Shown: positions 33,399-47,600 of the stretch, piece after piece
Position numbering within the stretch: the first letter of the stretch is position 1
Layout of the letters: the number at the start of each line of letters is the position of its first letter
Source: Euwallacea fornicatus
Lineage: Eukaryota; Arthropoda; Insecta; Coleoptera; Curculionidae
NCBI RefSeq assembly: GCF_040115645.1
Contig: NC_089546.1
Location: 3,073,001 to 3,137,000, forward strand
Direction: 5' to 3'
Length of the DNA: 64,000 nt
The notes under the pieces: model-generated
Database searches by the model: none
What the model was told of the DNA's origin: nothing
The model's input: only the letters and a program-made list of their open reading frames with translations
Made by a program: the position numbers and the translations under genes

Positions 33399-35860
33399 CC
33401 CATTTACGAGCATTTTTTTACATACGCTCTTTTAGGGATTAATGTCTGACTTTGTCCAAATTTGTTCATCAAGTGACAAGTTTCCATAATAGTGGATAAA
33501 TCTTTCTTGTAAAGAACTTCAGTTGGATCTTCTAGAATTTGTCAAATTCCGGTTGATCAGCAGGGATTTACATTTCAGTGTTATTGAAACGTAAAATAGC
33601 AGACAATATTTCAAATTATTGAGAGACGTTAGTTCCCTTATAAGCTCGTTCCCTGTTATCTCAGCCCGGTAGTGTTCCGCACTTGCACGACAAAAAATTG
33701 TTAAAAAAATATAAATTCTTTATTATACGTTCTGGTTTATTGGACATTATTGAAAGAACACTGATAAGGAAACTCTACTTTCAATATTTCCAGTGTAAAG
33801 TTTCCTTCACCTAAAGCTCTTTTTCAGCCTTACGAAATTTCAAGTTACCATTTTTCGATCTTATTTTATTGAGGTGGGTAAAGTTGATTTAGGATTGTTT
33901 TTGGAGATGGAATCTTCATCAAGTTAACTTTTTATGATGTCATTTGCCTTTGCTGTGGGACCTTCATAACTCGTCTTCACTTTCCGGTGGAATAATCATC
34001 AATTTTGGGAGTTTTTTGAGGACAATTTGTGAGCACAAAATCGAAAACAAATTAATTTCCTATCAATAAACAAGTTTTTTCATTATTTACGGACAATATA
34101 TTTAATTAAGTTTGTACTGTATTTGTTACCGAATTTGTACAGATTTTTCTTAAAAACGAATTAATAGATTTTGAATCACAATACAACATTGAATGTTGTT
34201 TAAAAACTTTTAATTAGAGGTGTCGCTTGACCCATGCTTCAATTTTAAAAAAATCGGCTATTTTGTGCTATCGATGACATAAGCAATATTTAAACAAATA
34301 TCAAAAAATAGTATTGTTTTCCTATTTGAGGGCAGCTTAAAAATTTTTTTTTATAATAATAATTTGAAAAGTTAATGGAAAAGAACAATTTAGAATCACA
34401 TCGTATAATTATGTAAGAAGGATCTTGGGGAATGTGTTACACAAAAATAAGCTAGGAATATTTTTTAGTTTTTAATACATGAATACAAATCGCGAAAAAT
34501 GTGTTATAAATCTGAGAAAACCAAAACACTATACATCAAAGTGTTAACCTTCGTCTCAAGTACTGACTATCAAGAAAACTAAGCAATCGCTACCGCTGGT
34601 CCTAACAAAATGCATGGATACATGTATCTTCAAAATGGACAGGTTGCTTTACTTGACGGTCAAAGTTGAGACACCACCCAAAGATAAGGTACTAAAAATA
34701 CAGGCGTTGATAGTATAACTGCTGCCACGTGGCGTTGAATATGCAGACAACCACCAGGATTTCGCGGTTCAGGTAGCTTGAGAAACCTGAAGGTTTTGGG
34801 AGCTAAACTAAATATGAAAGACGTAACACCAGTTAGTACTATACGGAGAGCAAAGTTATCCTGCCAACTGGCCAGGATGTCTTCAGGGTTTGTAGAGCCA
34901 CCAGCCCTTACACGGCTTCGCGCAGCTCTCCGGCAAAGAGACAAGATGCAAAGCATCAGACGGCAGTTGTTGAGAGTCTAAAGCTCAAAAAGCTGTAGCC
35001 TGAATAATTGTGTCTTTAAGATAATTGGAATTACGCTCAAAAATAGGGACTTCTTGTGCAACATCGCTGTTAAATATTATTCTCAAAGGTCTACATCAAT
35101 AGGTTCCGCTTCATGTCTGCTAATAGAATAAGACTTTAAATTGATTCTTTAAGTCATCATTAATTTAAGACCAGATGCTGTATTGAGACGCGTTTAATGC
35201 AGAACTGATTATTGGGAAATGGCTAACATTCGTATCGAATTTCGACACCATAAAGCGATCGCTTATCTTGAGTGGCAAATAGCTGGGTATGGTATAATAA
35301 GCTATCAAGTAGATACAGAATTACGAAGACTCTAGCCACTACTCTGTACAGACGGCATTGCATTAAATGAGTATTAACTCGATTAGAGCCGTTTGATAAA
35401 TGTAGTGACCGTTTAAACGGTTCCATGCATTAGGTGAGTTCATATGTGAAATTTCTTAGCACACCCTTACGTACAGGGTGAGCAACCCAACCGCAGTGAT
35501 CATTCGGTCTGTTTTGGTGTGAAACAGCTCATATCGACATTCTGTTTTTTCCGGCCCAATAAATAGTACTGTTTAGACTACTGTGAGCCAAGTTGGCACT
35601 TAGAACTCATGCGCTTCATAGTGAAAAGTCACAGTTATAGTTCAGAACACACGGGCCACGTGCTCTCACGCCAACTCATACGGCTATGTTGTCAGATGTT
35701 ATAACTGGGAATGAGAGATAATCACTCCCAAGCTATTCTAATTACACTAATTCAAAAGGACCATCTGGCAATGATGCGTCGCATCAGCTGTTAGTTCTAG
35801 GGATATTTCGATTTTTCACTATAAATTTTCTAGTTCCCTCCGTTGTCACAAACGTCAAAA
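33399..35860. other. intergenic, nothing firmly recognised
   Basis: No supported gene. A locally less AT-rich island at about 34655-34985 is open on both strands (98 codons minus, 67 codons plus) but matches no family I know. It may be a transposon or retroposon fragment. Confidence 0.35.
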
Positions 35861-36073
35861 ATTTTCGTAATGGCTGATCATCGCGCAGACGGGTCCGCGC
35901 ACGTCCTATGGCGTCGAGTTGTTATTGTTGAGAGCGTTTAATTATTTTAAACAATATTATGTGCGTTTATAAGGTCTTTTTACGCGAAATTCTAGTAAAT
36001 AGTGAGTGCTAAGTTAAGTTAGTTAAGTGCTACGGATAGTTTTCCCCAGGAAGAAGGAATTACCGTCTCAAAA
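35640..36073 (+). promoter_or_regulatory. probable promoter and non-coding first exon of NCOA6-like gene
   Basis: A GC- and CpG-enriched stretch at about 35875-35935 stands out from the AT-rich surroundings. It is followed by a clear 5' splice site (tcaaaa|GTATGT) at 36074. The first coding exon at 41.5 kb begins with a 3' splice site, so an upstream leader exon must exist, and this is the best candidate. An E-box CACGTG lies near 35657-35662. The transcription start is not determined. Confidence 0.4.
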
Positions 36074-38829
36074 GTATGTCACTAAAAATGGGGTATATAA
36101 TGTTTCTTTGCCGTAAGCAAATTGATTTGAATGCGATATTTTAACTTATAAATGCAAAAGGAGGTGTGGAAACTGACTGTATGCATAGAATATAGGAAGA
36201 TTCGATCGAATTGCATAAGTTGCATTACTTTTTATTAGTGTAAATAAGTAAAATTTCGCTCGAAACACATGGAATAACACTCCCCCGTCAGGTTTACAAA
36301 ATGGCTGCGATCAGATCGAGATTTTTATTTCACAATTTTTGGACGAATTTTTATCCAATTTTGACCACACAACGTCGAAATTTGACCCATTTTCGCGGTT
36401 ATTTGGTTTAATAATAATTTTCAGATTTGCAAACGATGTCTATACGTCCGTTGTAGAAAAACCACTAAACGCTAGCTGGTTGGAAATGCACCTACTATAA
36501 AGTGGCGGAAGTGCCAAAAATTTTAAATTTTGGCTGTTCTACTTTGAATTTCACATCAATTTGTAAATATTTGGTTCACTTTAGTGGGAATAACAAAAAC
36601 TATCGTTCTTTAGAAAACTTTTGGTTTAATCTTCCTGGATTAATTAGACCTATAACCAAAAAGAGAGACCTTGAAAGGTACCCTAATTAATTTTCCTTTT
36701 TAATTCAGCTCTATGCATTGGATAAGTATGTAAGTGTAATTTTCCTTTTATTAGTCTCATAAAATCTCCTGTTGGTGATAGGGTGGATTGGTAAGGATTT
36801 GTGACCTTTGATTGATCTCCCACACATATGATAGGGAATCCCATTGCACCTTGCAAATTATTATATTGAAAATATATACATTTTAGAAATCAGTTTAAGG
36901 TTAAGTTTACTTAGAATTTTTTAGGATTTTTAACAATCCTTCTCAAACTTTTATTTATTTGCAATTCATAAAATTTTAAACAACTAGTTTAGTTCTGAGT
37001 TTCAAAAAAGCACATTTCAATGACAAATACCCAAACCAACTTCTTTATGCAATTAAAATGTGTTTTTCTTATTTTTAGGTAACTGTAAATAGTAATATGT
37101 ATTTGATTTGTAGACCCTATTTTTATCTTAGTTGGTTTCTGGAATTTATTGAAATATTGATTTGTAAGTTTAGCTGTTTTTGAACCTGATTTGCACCAGG
37201 CCTTTTTTAAGGCTATGTAAAAAGTGATCATTTATCTTAGTTTTTATGTCATTATCTAGTTTTGAATGATATAATTAAAAGTTGTCCCAGTTTTACTTAT
37301 TTCTTTCCACAAAATGTTTCAAAATTATATTAATGTCCCACACACCATATTGTCTTTGATAATGCATTATATTGAACTAGGTGGACTAACACTATTCACA
37401 ACTGCTACTTAAGGATTGTGTATTGCAGTCCATTAAATGCATCTAACCACTTGTCACAGCATGGTTAGGTCAAAGTTCAGGGGTTTCACTTGTTTGGTAG
37501 CTAAAGCTGAAACTAAACTAAATTCTTGCTAAAATGTATTTAGTTTTAAAAAGACAATTCCAGTTACATACAACCTCACCTTCATATTTAAAATTTATTA
37601 TAAACAGTAACTACTTTCACATATGTTTTTAACGCAAAATTAAAGTATGAGTAATGTCATGCACATTTGACCAAAAATCCAAATGAAGTTCTTCAGAAAA
37701 TTTATATGCTAGTTACATATATATAATCTACATTATTAGGGCACTATTGAGTAGATTATGATGATTCTAAGGAATTTTTTATAATTCCATAAGTTTTCAG
37801 TCATAATATAAAATTGTATTTTTTTAATATAAATCATAGTTGATTTAGGCATCATTGAACATAAGGTTTTCTTCTCAAAAAGAACTATGATATGCTGGAA
37901 CTAATATAGACATATGCCATTTTATTTTTGCAATAGATACAGTAATTTGTTTATATTTCAATAATTCTTTTTGTTGGTTATTTGTTTAATTAACAAATTG
38001 TCACAAATTCTTTGTGGATTGTTAAGCCTCATTTATCCTCAAAATGTCTTACAAAAACTAATCAAAATATGACGTATTGAAATTTTTTTAATAAATATTA
38101 ATAGCTTTATCATTGTATTGGAAATAGGATATTTCAGTTGTTATCCTGAAAGATAATTGATACATTCAGTTTTTTGAGGTTGGCAAAAAATCTAACCTCA
38201 AAGCTCATGCCAGGACCAAAAACTTACAACACTGTAGATCTATGATGTGAATGAACTTAAAATCTTAAATATTATAAGTTTTTGGTCTTGGCCTCTTTGA
38301 AATGATCCACGGCCAGATAGATTTCCTTTATATCTGAAAAAAAGTAATCAGAATGTGTTCTTTGAGGATACACAGTGAAATACATTTTTATATGCAATAT
38401 TGGAGTTACTATTACTTTCAATAAAACATTGTAACATATCAAATTTTTCTTAATTTTTGTAAAACATTTTAAGGATAAATAAACCAAAATAATTAATTAG
38501 CATATAATATTGACAACTCATTTATTATACAAATATCCAACAAAAGCATCTTTAATAAGTAAATGGTTATAACAAATTGGAAAAGTTGGTTATGTTAGAA
38601 AAGTCAACCAAATGCATTCCATATGAGCTTTAATATAGTCTATAATTCAAAATATGTATATTACAGTTCATATAGGCAGGGAAAATATCTTCATTCCAAA
38701 TATGCTTAATGCCCTTGTTTTCTGGTAGCCACTTTGGTGGTTTAATGTGCCCAGAATGAGCTTCTTTTGACAGTTATATTAGTCTTATGGAAAGGTAATA
38801 TTTAACCTACCTTATGCTACTGCTGCTAT

Positions 38830-39310
38830 CAAATGTTATTAAAAAATGTCAAATAATAAGCAATGTAAGCATTCCAATTGTCTATTGAGTAACTTACAAG
38901 TATGATCAGTATGAGACAAAAGTGTAAAATGTTAGGAAAATGCTTATTCAAATGTTTTAAATGTGAAGGTCAGTTGCTAAAAAATTTTGTTGATATTTTG
39001 AACAAATATTGAGTAAATGTTTCAAATATCTGGTATACATAATACTTACATAAATAACAAATTTATCAAATTTGCCAAATGTCAGTGTATACATATTCAG
39101 CTGGTGTCAAACATTTATTAAATGTCCAAATATTAAGCAAATATTGTCTAGCATATTCCATGTGGTCAGTTAAATATGACAAATGTCAAGTAAAAATACG
39201 AAATGTTAGGTAAATGTTAAATAAATGAGGCTAAATGATGCTGGGCAAATGTGTCAAATGCTGATTCAATGTTGTAAATACGAGAAACAATTACTGACAA
39301 ATATGGGTGA
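38830..39310. repeat. degenerate AAATGT-rich array
   Basis: Variants of the words aaatgtcaaa, aaatgttagg and caaatatt recur many times at irregular spacing through about 480 nt. It looks like an old, decayed minisatellite. No fixed period could be established by eye. Confidence 0.35.
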
Positions 39311-40435
39311 AATATGGAACAAATATGGGGGAGAGGTATCTCATAAGTGGCACTGGATATACAAATGATATGAATTTACTTGAAATTTTTAGTGAATTTT
39401 ATTACTACTAAATATGTTTTAAAAGTTGAATTGTCTTAAATTTGTGGAGCCATGGGTAGTATTTTTGAAAAGTACTTACTTGACATTGTCATACTGCTAG
39501 GGTTATTTTTTCTCTATTGTCATCTAAAATTGATGTATATAATTGAAATGGCAAAATTAAGAAAATGGCGACCAAAAAAAAATGTTTACTGTTTTTATGC
39601 AATGTTATCAATCCAAATTTCGAAGTTCATTAAGTTATTACTGAAAAAAATGCCAAGCAGCATTGAAATTTCTAAATATATTCAAAAGTTTTAAGTAATT
39701 GTTTTCTCATCAAGCAAAAATCACTTCTTGAAAACTAATTTATATAAAGAAAACATACAAATTAGTTTAGTTTTTGCATTAAGATATAGTGAAAATATCT
39801 AATATTGAGTTCAGCTAAAATTCTAAAGCTATTCTAAGGGCATTTTGCTTAATTTAACTTAACTATTATTATAATACTTTAAATTAAATTAACATACATC
39901 TGTTGACACCAGACAGTGATTACACATAACTTTGCTATTTCATAAAAAAAATTGATATTTGAATGATATGTTATTTGCAGTTTGACCAGAAGTGATTCTG
40001 ACTTTTGATGTTAAAAACGGATATCTTGTATTTTTTTATATTTTTGATTTCAGCAAATCATTTACTTTATCATAAGATCATAATGATTTTTATTTAGAAT
40101 TAAGTATTTTTGATTTAGGCAATTTAAAAAATAAAGACTTGAGGAGTAACTATTTTTATAAAATGCTTTTACTTTAGAATCTAATAGTGGGAAAATTAAG
40201 AAATTGGAATATTTTTTGTGTTTTTTTCAGTAGTTAATGTTATCTAAAATTGCCAAAAATTTTACATTTCCCTAAAAAGTAAATTGGCCTTTATTTTTTA
40301 TTGTGTCATTTAGAACCTAAATATACAGGAAATTTCTTAATAGCATGTACATACAGAAAAAGGTAATTTTTTTGCATATTTTATGACTGAAAGTTCATAT
40401 TAACATATATCCACAAACGTTTTGTTAACTGTCTA

Positions 40436-41062
40436 TAGGGTGTTGAAATTTTAGAAATAATTCATTTCTTTCTTCAAAACCAATTCAATCATTTTCTATC
40501 TAGTTTCTGCAGTTTTTGAAATGTTTAGTAACATTTGGGATATATCTTACGCTGTAGGACTTAGATTATAAAGTCGATTGTCGAGAAAAAAATAAAAAAC
40601 AATTTTCTGTAATTTATCAGATAAAATTAAAACTTATTAAATGTAAATAATTATTTATTATACTTAATCTTCTATTTATAAAACGTGTGAGAGTTTATGT
40701 GGAATTGCCGGTTAAAAATTCAAGCCGGGATAATAAAATAAATAATAATAATAATAATAACATTAACAAGGAAAGTACGTTACAACTGTTGAATGTGACC
40801 TCCTACTCCTACACATGCATCCACCCTTGTTCTCATTGATGCCCGTATTTCTTCGAATATCGCTAAAGTGTTTCTTATGGTTTCAAACATATCTAATATG
40901 CGGTTTTGTAACACATCAACGGTAGTGACTCTTTTTTTATTTGAACACTTTGTATATTGGTTGTGAAACATTTGTGAACCCATGTTTATATAAAATTTGA
41001 TTCATGAAATACGCTAAATAATTAACCGCTTCCGTATGTATTTGATATTTAGGAACACCCTG
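40436..41062 (-). mobile_element. mariner-superfamily fragment
   Basis: The minus strand at 40983-40780 encodes a transposase C-terminus. It includes VTTVDVLQNRILDMFETIRN and EIRASMRTRVDACVGVGGHI, the order found at the end of insect mariner-like transposases. Possible element ends are an AGGGTGTTG at 40438 and the reverse complement of CAGGGTGTTC at 41062, but the inverted repeats do not extend further. It is an inactive remnant. Confidence 0.55.
40739..40760. repeat. (AAT)n microsatellite
   Basis: This is about seven perfect AAT units next to the transposase fragment. Confidence 0.8.
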
Positions 41063-41635
41063 TGTACAATATACGTTTTGATATCCAAAAGTTTTATAAT
41101 TGTTTAAAACGTAACAATAAATTCAATGAAAACCTTATTTGTGTTAAAATGTGTAAAATTGCTGATAATATGATCTCCCGCATCTAAAAATTGTAAAAGA
41201 TGCTGCATGGTTCATTTGAAAATCAAACGTTTGCGTCATTTCTCGTCAGGCGTAATATAACATTCAAAATTATCTCAAAAGATTTGTAATGTTGCTCTGA
41301 ATAAATGGGTAAAATAATTTTTTTTTTGTATCAAATAGCTAAAAAGTTATAAGGGATTTAGTTAGTTAGAGTTTAGTCATTTTTGGTTGTCGTCAGGTAT
41401 AAGGTTTTTTCCATTATAGAATAATATAAAAAACAATATCTCATGTTTAAAAGAAGTTATAAAAATTTGTTTAATTGATCAAAGAGATTTTTATTTGTCA
41501 ATTATACAACTTAATCATTACAGGTCTCAGTGAAGTTGCCTTTGGATGGCTCTCCCTACCCTTCTATGTGTGAGCGCCCCTGCTCGGGGCCCACGAGATT
41601 TTCGGCGCGACAAAGCGCGCCTGTTTCTTTTGTAA

Positions 41636-44600
41636 ATGGCGCCAGACGGTGGTCAGACGGGTGAAGAGGTGTCCACTGTTATTACTTGTGAGGGGACTCT
41701 TGGTCACCCCGAGTTTCCCCGTCAATTTCAAAAAGTGGTTGATAGGTAAGACAATTTTCAGGAGAATTTTCCTCACAATTTTAAATGTTTACTCCTTTGC
41801 AAAAGAATTACTTATTTTCGTTTTTTATATTTTTGTTAATTATTAACGTTATTGGGGAAATGAAGAAGAACGTTTAATATTTTTCTCTAATTTTCGACAT
41901 GTTTTGCTTGCTATACGTTCTAATTTCTTAGATAAAAATTACATTGGAAACTTTGAAAAAAATATATGAATTTCGGTCATACATTACGTTGGGAATTTTT
42001 AGTTGTTACGCAGAAGTAGGTACAATGAATGTGATGTAATAAAATTGCTAGGTCAATCAAACTATGGGTAATATATAGGACATTTAATTAAGTTCGCGGG
42101 TCTTTTTCGATTTTGTAAACATACCTTGACTGTCCTGTAAAATCCGCAGCTTCTTTGTAAGCCCTGGAATTTCTTGCAAAAAGGCTGAAATTATATATTT
42201 GAATATGTTTATGAAATTTTTGTGTTTTTTGATTTCTTACATCAATGTATGTTTTGAAGGTTGAATGGTTTGCTGGGCGTTCCGGTGAAAGTTCGCAAAC
42301 TGGAGCCGTGGAACTCTGTGCGCGTGACGCTGTCGGTGCCGCGCGAGGCGGCGCTGCGTCTAAGACAGCTCGCGCAGCAAGGAGCGCCGCAGCTGCGCGC
42401 ACTCGGCATATTAAGCGTCCAACTGGACGGCGAGGGCGCCATTTCTTTGCGATTGCAAGGCGCCAACGGAGAGCCGCAGGAAGTTATTTTGCGAACCACT
42501 CAAGGTATCTTTCATACATCTAGATTTTTTTCCACAAGCATCACATCATGTCTCCTCTCAGATGGTTCAACTAGCAGTTCAAACTCTGTTGCTCGTAATC
42601 TGGGGTCATTGCTGCCCACTGCAAGCGGAACAACGGGCAGTTCCGCGAGTAGTTCCCAAGTGCAATTCAAGTCGCCCAACGTGGTGTGTCCACCTGATAC
42701 GGTGGTGCCGAGAGTCGGCACGGCTATGGGACCGCCGCAAACAACTATCGGTTCGAATTCCATCAATAAGCCTCCCTATGCGGGACCCTTTCCCTTTGCC
42801 AGCATGAATCAAGCCATTCATAGGTAAGGTTCTGGCCCATGATCGTTGATTTTGTAGGTTGGTTAGGGTTTTAAGTAGTTCCTGATTTAATTTATATTGC
42901 AGTCAAAGCAGTGCTGCAAATGGACCTTCAAGTGCTTCAAGAACCACTAATATGGAACCACCGCCTCCGCCGATTTTGCCTCCTCCTTATCCGGGAATGA
43001 GACAATCTCCGGCTTCTGCTCTTGCACAGGTAAGTCTTTTGGCCTTTGATTTGTATTTTCATTAATGATCGCGAATCATTAATTGTCAGTATGTTGCCTC
43101 CTGTATGTGATTTTGTAATTGTTGTAATGTAGCCTTAATGTTGAGTTAAAAAAAAGAGATACATGGTAAAGTCTGTTCACTGTCCATGGAATTTCGATAT
43201 TTAACTCCCTTGATCGTATTATATTATGTTCATTATTGAAGTAACATCACCTGCTATATTTGTATTAAAAGTCCGTGTGTGATGGGAAATACAATTTTAA
43301 CAGTAAACATAATATGACCTGTGTATATTTCTGATATTGAGCTGTGTTTTTAGTAACAATAGAAAAAGAGTTTTCTGTGAGTATCTTGCCAATTAGTGTT
43401 ACAGAAAATGAAGTTTATGATAATAATTATTGAAGTTTGTGAAACCAGAAAAAAGAAATTAAGTAAACCATGAATACGACTATTCTGAGTTTGATGAGTT
43501 TCTTGCAGTAAGAAGAAAAGTTTTTCAACTTCTCTAGAAAAAGAGAAAAGTTCAATTTAACAGTAGACCAATTTGGTATTCCTTATTCTATATATAGCGT
43601 GATTCCCTTCGTTTGGAATAATATTGTAGATGGCCTTTTGTTGTAAATTCAATCTGAATTACCTAGCAAAGTATTAAAAAGAGGAAAATGGTTTGTGTAC
43701 ATTATTTCCGTTAATTTTTCCGGATTTGCCAAAGTATTCGACAAAACAGCATTACTGCCGAATTTATTCGACAGCAATGTTGTTTTTATGAAATAGTTAA
43801 AATTAAAGCCCAGTAGAGCTAAACTTAAACTGCAACAACTATGTAATTGGGCCTTGTGTTTTATTAATCCATATCTTGGGTAAACGTTGTTCATTTAATT
43901 ATTTCTCACTACAATTCTTCTAATTTATTAGATACCAAAGGAAAAGAATGTGGAATTTTTAATTTCATGTTGTAACTTTTGGTGCCACTTTCAATGTATA
44001 ATGTATAACAAAAAAAAATATCTGATTTTATACTAAATCATGATGTCTTATTATTTCATAATACTTGGACATTTCTACAGAGAGTTGTGATGAACAGACT
44101 TTACATTTTATGAGCAAATATAAAAGACCTAATGTATTTATGACCTTCAGAAGAATTTACCGTTTAAGATTTGTTTTTGAATTGTTGAAAACTTGAACTA
44201 ACCGTTACTTAAAAATTTTTTTATTGCCAATGACAATGTAATTTTTAGGCTCCCAATCAGCCTGCTGTAACGATTTCAAGTCCCCTGCTGGTGAACTTGC
44301 TGCAAAACGACCAACAAGTTGGCACCAACTCCGTCGCCAATTCTTCTAGTAACACCAGTAAGACGTCCTCATCTACCAATGTGAGGCAAATGAGGCCTCC
44401 TCCCCCACCCACATCCACTGCTAAGGCTACTGGTACAACCCCTGCCCTACCACACAACGCGAGTCCGGATATTCATCGGGATACGTCTTTAAAAGACATT
44501 TTAGCACCACCTCCCCCACCATCACCTACGCCCATTACGACGGTGCCTTCCGCGCAGCCTCGGCAACTCAAATCTGTATCAGTCGCTTCGCCTCAGGCGC

Positions 44601-47600
44601 CCTCCGAACGCCTCATCACCTCTCAGGCCAACGTGCTAGTGAATTCGAGTAACAATAATCTTAGTAATAGTAGCGTTAGCAGTAACTCATCACCGTCAAG
44701 CGCCTTACCGACCTCACTATCCTCAAATAATGCCAGTCCGTCGACGAATTTAGTCGTTACTCATGGTACAGCGGTAACCAGCACTCAACTAGCGATAAAT
44801 AGTATTGCCAGTTCATTAGCCAGTGCCGCGAATAGTCTTACGAGTAATTCGGGAAGTGGACTAGGACAGTCAGGAATGTTCGGTGTGACAAAAACTGGAC
44901 CCTTCGTACAGGCGGGTGCTGGAGTGACTGTGCATCATTATCAGAGAACCCCGCAGGGCAGTATAATTGCGGTAAGTGATTTTTTTTGTTTGATTGCTTT
45001 TTAATGATTTTAATAGGAAAATATTCACTGCTTTCTGTTACTCATTGTTATCGGATATTTTTGCGAAGGTTGCTGTTACGTTTGTTTCAATGTAGCTATA
45101 CATTCCCAATTCCGATTTTTATAATTTTTGATATATTGAAAATGGCATAAGGATTTGATGGCAATTTGATTATAACAAAATTGTTGATACATTTATTCCT
45201 TTTTGAGATTATTATTTAAAAAATAGGAAAAATACTGTTTTCAGTTTCTTATAGGTATTTATATTCTGTTAAACAAGGTTCTGGGAATTAAAATATGTTC
45301 CTTCTTCTAAAATTGTCGCGAGAGGGAGGAGTAAATAAAACGGATATTCTGATAATATATAATGTATCAAAGATTTTGAGCTTTGTGAGCTATTCCAATC
45401 AAATTGAAGACGATATTGTCATTTTGGAGCAATTTTTTTATTTTGGAAATGGAAGGTGAATCTGTTTTGTATTGTGTAACAATGTAATTACTTTCCATCA
45501 AATTTACCAAAGTCTTCCAGGTTAGTAAATGATTTTAATAAAATTGAAGGTACATTGTGTTGACTTTGACAACTTTTTTATTTTGAGAGGTAAAGATTGT
45601 GTTATATTATAAAGAATTGGGTGGAATTATAATAATCTTTCACTGGTTTATTGTGGTCCATTTGCACCGAAGGCATTCAGCGACTTAAGCTGCTCTATGT
45701 CCTGCTGTAAAAGCATAGGGAATAGGTCACGTTCATCAAGAAATTTGTGTTGGAGAGAGGATAGGATTATTGTTTTCAGTACGGTTAGTCTGACTACGTA
45801 TTTATAGATTTTCCAGCTTGCTTTATTGGGTCTTTATAACTGACCCTCAAGGTGTGGGTTTCAGTTCTCATTCAGAATAAATCTGTTTGGCAACTGACAG
45901 TTGGCTAGAACTTTCCGCGTTTCTTTACAAGCAGAGGTAAAGAAACCATCTGGATGTTTGCCTTTAGGGTCAAATTTTGATTTGATTTTTGAGTCAGGTT
46001 TAACTCCGCTATAGTAATTACGTCATTTTAAAAATTTATGTCTTAATGAGAACGGCTCGTAAAACGTTCAAAGTGAATAATTAGATCATGATATAGTTTC
46101 AGAAATCCATATAAATGATTTATTTATCAAATACTTTGTACATAGGATTGTGTGCCAACCGCAACTTAAAAAAGTTTAAAATTCTGTAATTTTCTTCTGA
46201 TTCCTTTATTGTATAAAATTAGAAAAAACCTTTTAAGGGACTCATTAGGAAGTGTCACTTTGTGTAACTTGTATCATCTTGTGGGACGTTATTTTGCTTG
46301 TCTTTACATAAAACAATGTATTTTTCAACTGGATACGTAAATAGCTCTTTTGTTTTATTGCAAAGTCCGTAGTTGGAAATAGTTCTTGAATTGTTGTTTA
46401 AAATGTTAAAATACTAGATATTTAAAAAATAGAAACCTATATGGGTTAGGTTTTTAGGCAAGATAGTTTTTTTGTGTATCACATCATACTAATGTTACCA
46501 AAATGAAAATTTTTATTGTTTTCATCTAGCCCTGATGTAATATCTATGTAAAATGATTATCTATTTCAGCTCAACAACCCACTAACGGCACAGAATCAGC
46601 CCGTGGGACCCTCCAATCAGCCTAGCATTCCTGTGCATCAGGCTCAACGTTCAAACTTGCCATTAGCTCAGGCGCAAAGCGCACAAGCCATATTACGTCA
46701 GCAACAGATCAACGCTGTCATTCCACCGAAGACTTCTCAGCTGTTTGTCCCCAATAACGTCGCCGCCTCAATTCAAAACGCCTTAGTAACTCATCAAACC
46801 GCTAAGGCCCGATCTGGTAACATGAGCAATCTACCAGCGACTAATGGTATGATGCCCAGCAATAATAATTCTACAGTACCTGGAAATGGCACCGCGTTGT
46901 CTGGCAATAGTCACTCCTTACCCCATGGGAGTATCGGAAGTTTTCCCATCAATAGAGGGAGTCAGGCGCAAGCGGTATTAAGTGGTGGCATTGTTAGACA
47001 ACAGCTGCAAAACAGCATTAATTTGGGATTGGGACAGACTGATGCTCTTGGTACTCAAGTAAGTGTTTTTGATATATGTTTTTGTTTTCCAATAATAAAA
47101 TTAACATATCTCTATTTTTACTTTTTGCTGAATGCTCCTTCTTTCTCTATGATTGACATTTTTTTTTTTGAAATTTCCTCTAGTATAGTAAAATGAAATT
47201 TAAACTTCTTAGTGTTTATGTGAGGAAGACTGCACCATTTTTAAATCATACTATATTGCATTGTTCTATTATTTTTAATATTTGTCTAAAAGTAACTCAA
47301 TATTAATTTCATTTTGATTTCTTAATTTTTTTGTCGTAATATTCATTGGCATTTTTTTATTATTTCCAAAGGTGGCTACTGCAGAACCAGCAGTTACCAG
47401 CGTCATCAAGAAACCCTTGCCATCTCCTCCGCCATACAGCGTTGCCATCTCGAGAAACTGGGATTCACTTATGGGGCCCGCCCCAAACTTGCTGGACCTA
47501 GCTCCAGCCTTAACCGATTTAAAGCCTGATGAATTGGACGAACTGCTACCAACGTTGGATCATGACGCTTTGCCGGAACTAGCTGAATTGGAGCTTCTGG

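Larger units (their letters stand above)
36074..41523 (+). other. probable first intron of NCOA6-like gene
   Basis: This is about 5.4 kb between the candidate leader exon and the 3' splice site 'cattacag' at 41516-41523. It contains AT-rich DNA, a degenerate AAATGT-rich stretch at 38830-39310, a transposon fragment at about 40436-41062 and an AAT microsatellite at about 40739-40760. No independent gene is supported. Confidence 0.4.

Noticed and set aside
39452..39694. 80-codon plus-strand frame in the presumed first NCOA6 intron
   Set aside because: It contains hydrophobic stretches but has no family resemblance and typical AT-rich codon content; probably chance.
42088..42821. Several long open frames on the minus strand and in other plus frames across the NCOA6 N-terminal exons
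   Set aside because: They are shadows of the GC-rich coding exons at 42260-42823. The correct frame is fixed by strong homology to NCOA6.
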